Notes under the pieces: generated by a model
Told to the model about the DNA's origin: nothing
Database searches by the model: none
What the model saw: only the letters and a program-made list of their open reading frames with translations
Shown here: positions 62,077-64,000 of the stretch, piece by piece
How the letters are laid out: each line of letters begins with the position of its first letter
How positions within the stretch are numbered: the first letter of the stretch is position 1
Position numbers and translations under genes: made by a program
From: DASQPR01 sp963831705
GTDB taxonomy: Bacteria > Actinomycetota > Actinomycetes > Mycobacteriales > Micromonosporaceae
DNA: 64,000 nucleotides
NCBI GenBank assembly: GCA_963831705.1
Contig: CAWHRE010000010.1
Location: 62,001-126,000, forward strand
Direction: 5' to 3'

Positions 62077-62184
62077 GCGCGGGTGGTGTTTTGGCAGGGC
62101 CAGTAAGCGCGTTGGGGTTGTGTGACGTGTGTCACGGGTGTGGGATCGACCTATTCGGGGCTTAAGAACCAATGGAGGGCAATG

Positions 62185-64000
62185 ATGGCGCAGAAGACGT
62201 TGGAGAAGGGTGGCACCGGCCCCGCGCCGGTGGTGGAACAGCCCGGCAGGGTACGCAACGTCGTGCTCGTCGGGCACTCCGGAGCGGGCAAGACCACGCT
62301 CGTGGAGGCGCTCCTCGCGGCGACCGGCACGATCTCGCGAGCCGGGGATGTGGCCGACGGTACGACGATTTCAGACAGCGATCCGGCGGCGATCCGACAG
62401 CAGCGTTCGGTCAGCCTGTCCTGCGCACCCCTCATGTACGACGGCATCAAGGTCAACCTGCTCGATACGCCCGGCTATGCCGATTTCGTCGGCGAACTGC
62501 GAGCCGGCCTCCGCGCTGCGGATGCGGCCTTGTTCGTCGTCTCGGCGGTCGACGGGATGGACGCGGCTACGGTCGCGCTGTGGGACGAGTGCGCCTCGGT
62601 CGGCATGCCGCGCGCGGTCGCGGTCACCCGCCTGGATCATCCGCGCGCCGACTTCGATGAGACCGTGGCGCTCTGCCAGCGCGTGTTCGGCGACAACGTC
62701 CTGCCGCTGTACCTGCCGATGCTCGGCGACGACGGCGCCTCGGTCGACGGCCTGTTGGGCCTGATCACGTCGCGAGTCTTCGACTACACGGCGGGACACC
62801 CGCCGACCGTTCGCGAACCCGATCCCGAGCACTTGCCGGCGATCGAGGAGTCCCGGGGCGAGTTGCTGGAAGGAATCATCGCCGAGAGCGAGGACGAGAC
62901 GCTGATGGAGCGTTACCTCAGCGGCGAGGACATTGAGACCAGCACGATCATCGCGGACCTGGAGAAGGCGGTCGCGAACGGTTCGTTCTACCCGGTGATC
63001 CCGGTCAGCGCGGTCACCGGCCTCGGCCTCGATTCCCTCCTGGAGGTGCTGACCAGCGCGTTCCCGACGCCGGGCGAGCACGATCTGCCCGCCGTGGTCG
63101 GTCTCGACGGTTCGCCACGTGAGGCGATCACCTGCGATCCGGACGGTCCGCTCGTGGCCGAGGTGGTCAAGACCACGATCGACTCGTACGTCGGGAGGGT
63201 GTCGCTGATCCGCGTCTTCTCCGGCACGCTCAGGCCGGACGTGGCGATTCACGTTGCCGGGCACGGCATGGCCGAGCGCGGCCACGCCGATCACGACGGC
63301 GACGAGCGCATCATGCACATCTACTCGCCGCTCGGCGCGAGCCTGCGCGAGGTACCGCTGTGCGTCGCCGGTGACATCTGCGCGATCACGAAATCGACGG
63401 TCGCCGAAACCGGCGACACGATCTCGTGGAAATCGTCGCCGCTACTCGTCGCCCCATGGGACATGCCGGAGCCGCTCCTGCCGGTCGCGATCGTGGCAAA
63501 GACGCGCTCGGACGAGGATGCGCTGGCGAAGAATCTGGCCCGGTTGGTCGCCGGCGACCCAACCATGCGGCTGGAACGCAATCCGGAGACGCATCAGCTC
63601 GTGCTCTGGTGCATGGGCGAGGCACACGCCGATGTGGTTCTGGATCGGTTGCGCGCCGGTGGCGTCGAACTCGCCACCGAACCCGTACGGGTGCCGCTAC
63701 GCGAGTCGTTCAGCGGCTTCGCGAAGGGCCACGGACGGCACGTGAAGCAGTCCGGCGGCCACGGCCAGTACGCGGTCTGCGACATCGAGGTCGAGCCACT
63801 GCCACGTGGTACCGGATTCGAGTTCGTGGACAAGGTCGTCGGCGGCGCCGTGCCGCACAACTACATCCCGAGTGTGGAGAAGGGCGTACGGGCACAGATG
63901 GAGCACGGCATCGTGGCCGGCTTCCCGATCGTCGACGTACGCGTGACGCTGACCGACGGGAAGGCGCACTCGGTCGACTCGTCGGATGCCGCGTTCCAGA
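62185..64000 (+). CDS. Elongation factor G-like GTPase EF-G2 (3' end cut by window)
   Basis: Translational GTPase paralogue typical of actinobacteria (Rv0120c type), 605 codons visible. Start ATG 62185 (GGAGG six bases upstream; ATG 62182 adjacent). G1 VVLVGHSGAGKTTL, G3 LLDTPGYADF, and G4 as VTRLDHPRAD where EF-G has NKMD. EF-G2 proteins usually have TKLD here, so guanine recognition is atypical and one step more diverged. The later domains II, III and IV include the EF-G IV signature GHGRHVKQSGGHGQYAVCDIEVEPL and GAVPHNYIPSVEKGVRAQME. Members lack ribosome-dependent translocase activity in mycobacteria, so the role is uncertain. Divergent from pgsA. Confidence 0.92.
   Translation, partial: MAQKTLEKGGTGPAPVVEQPGRVRNVVLVGHSGAGKTTLVEALLAATGTISRAGDVADGTTISDSDPAAIRQQRSVSLSCAPLMYDGIKVNLLDTPGYADFVGELRAGLRAADAALFVVSAVDGMDAATVALWDECASVGMPRAVAVTRLDHPRADFDETVALCQRVFGDNVLPLYLPMLGDDGASVDGLLGLITSRVFDYTAGHPPTVREPDPEHLPAIEESRGELLEGIIAESEDETLMERYLSGEDIETSTIIADLEKAVANGSFYPVIPVSAVTGLGLDSLLEVLTSAFPTPGEHDLPAVVGLDGSPREAITCDPDGPLVAEVVKTTIDSYVGRVSLIRVFSGTLRPDVAIHVAGHGMAERGHADHDGDERIMHIYSPLGASLREVPLCVAGDICAITKSTVAETGDTISWKSSPLLVAPWDMPEPLLPVAIVAKTRSDEDALAKNLARLVAGDPTMRLERNPETHQLVLWCMGEAHADVVLDRLRAGGVELATEPVRVPLRESFSGFAKGHGRHVKQSGGHGQYAVCDIEVEPLPRGTGFEFVDKVVGGAVPHNYIPSVEKGVRAQMEHGIVAGFPIVDVRVTLTDGKAHSVDSSDAAFQ

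Noticed and set aside
1..64000. tRNA or rRNA genes
   Set aside because: Scanned for T-loop words and clover-leaf arms between genes on both strands; none found. A covariance-model search would be decisive.

Overview
The window is a chromosomal stretch of a high-GC, probably sporulating actinomycete. The evidence is the overall base composition, the frequent GTG and TTG starts, the actinobacteria-only genes (bldD, mihF, phosphatidylinositol-phosphate synthase with PimA- and PatA-like genes, EF-G2) and the gene order. From memory, that order follows the Streptomyces coelicolor SCO1476-SCO1527 region almost gene for gene. Nearly everything lies on the minus strand. No rRNA, tRNA, integrase, transposase or CRISPR array was recognised.

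Layout from low to high coordinates. (1) 0.08-3.4 kb: metK, coaBC, rpoZ, mihF; gmk, normally between mihF and rpoZ, is absent. (2) 3.5-14.0 kb: the UMP operon, transcribed pyrR-pyrB-pyrC-carA-carB-pyrD-bioA-pyrF, with a biotin gene coupled into it and a PyrR-binding loop just ahead of the pyrR ribosome binding site. (3) 14.2-20.9 kb: divergent bldD (plus), then nusB, efp, aroQ, an alpha/beta hydrolase (plus), aroB, aroC, a GNAT acetyltransferase and aroE; aroK is absent. (4) 20.9-31.8 kb: mltG with a G/Y/Q-rich tail, ruvX, alaS, two small membrane-protein genes, a 1079-residue disordered membrane protein coupled to rarA, and a 54-residue membrane protein. (5) 31.9-48.5 kb: an RmlD-like reductase, aspS, hisS, a metallo-beta-lactamase-fold hydrolase, two plus-strand extracytoplasmic cyclophilins, rel, apt, secF, secD, yajC, ruvB, ruvA, ruvC. 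(6) 48.6-56.3 kb: an inserted accessory block with a TetR regulator, a 14-helix MFS exporter and a 1569-residue secreted GH87-like glucanase. It separates ruvC from yebC, which normally adjoin. (7) 56.4-62.0 kb: yebC, pdxT, pdxS, a small membrane protein, PimA-like, PatA-like and PgsA-like genes. (8) 62.2 kb to the end: EF-G2 on the plus strand, cut by the window edge.

The genes fall into functional blocks: pyrimidine synthesis under PyrR, the shikimate pathway, translation (four tRNA synthetase or factor genes), Sec export (secD/secF/yajC), Holliday-junction processing (ruvABC, ruvX, rarA), stringent response, vitamin B6 synthesis and the first steps of phosphatidylinositol mannosides. The accessory block looks like export plus fungal-wall or alpha-glucan digestion.

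Caution on sequence quality: eleven conserved genes (pyrD, pyrR, bldD, nusB, aroC, rarA, aspS, hisS, rel, secF, secD) are broken by single-base indels although both sides of each break still encode the right protein. Most of these genes are essential or highly conserved, so I read this as sequencing or assembly error and annotate them as single genes with the break positions given. No wholly unprecedented system was demonstrated. The best candidates for new biology are the 1079-residue membrane protein, the active-site-less cyclophilin paralogue, the G/Y/Q-rich MltG tail, and the glucanase locus with its 22-bp-phased direct repeats.
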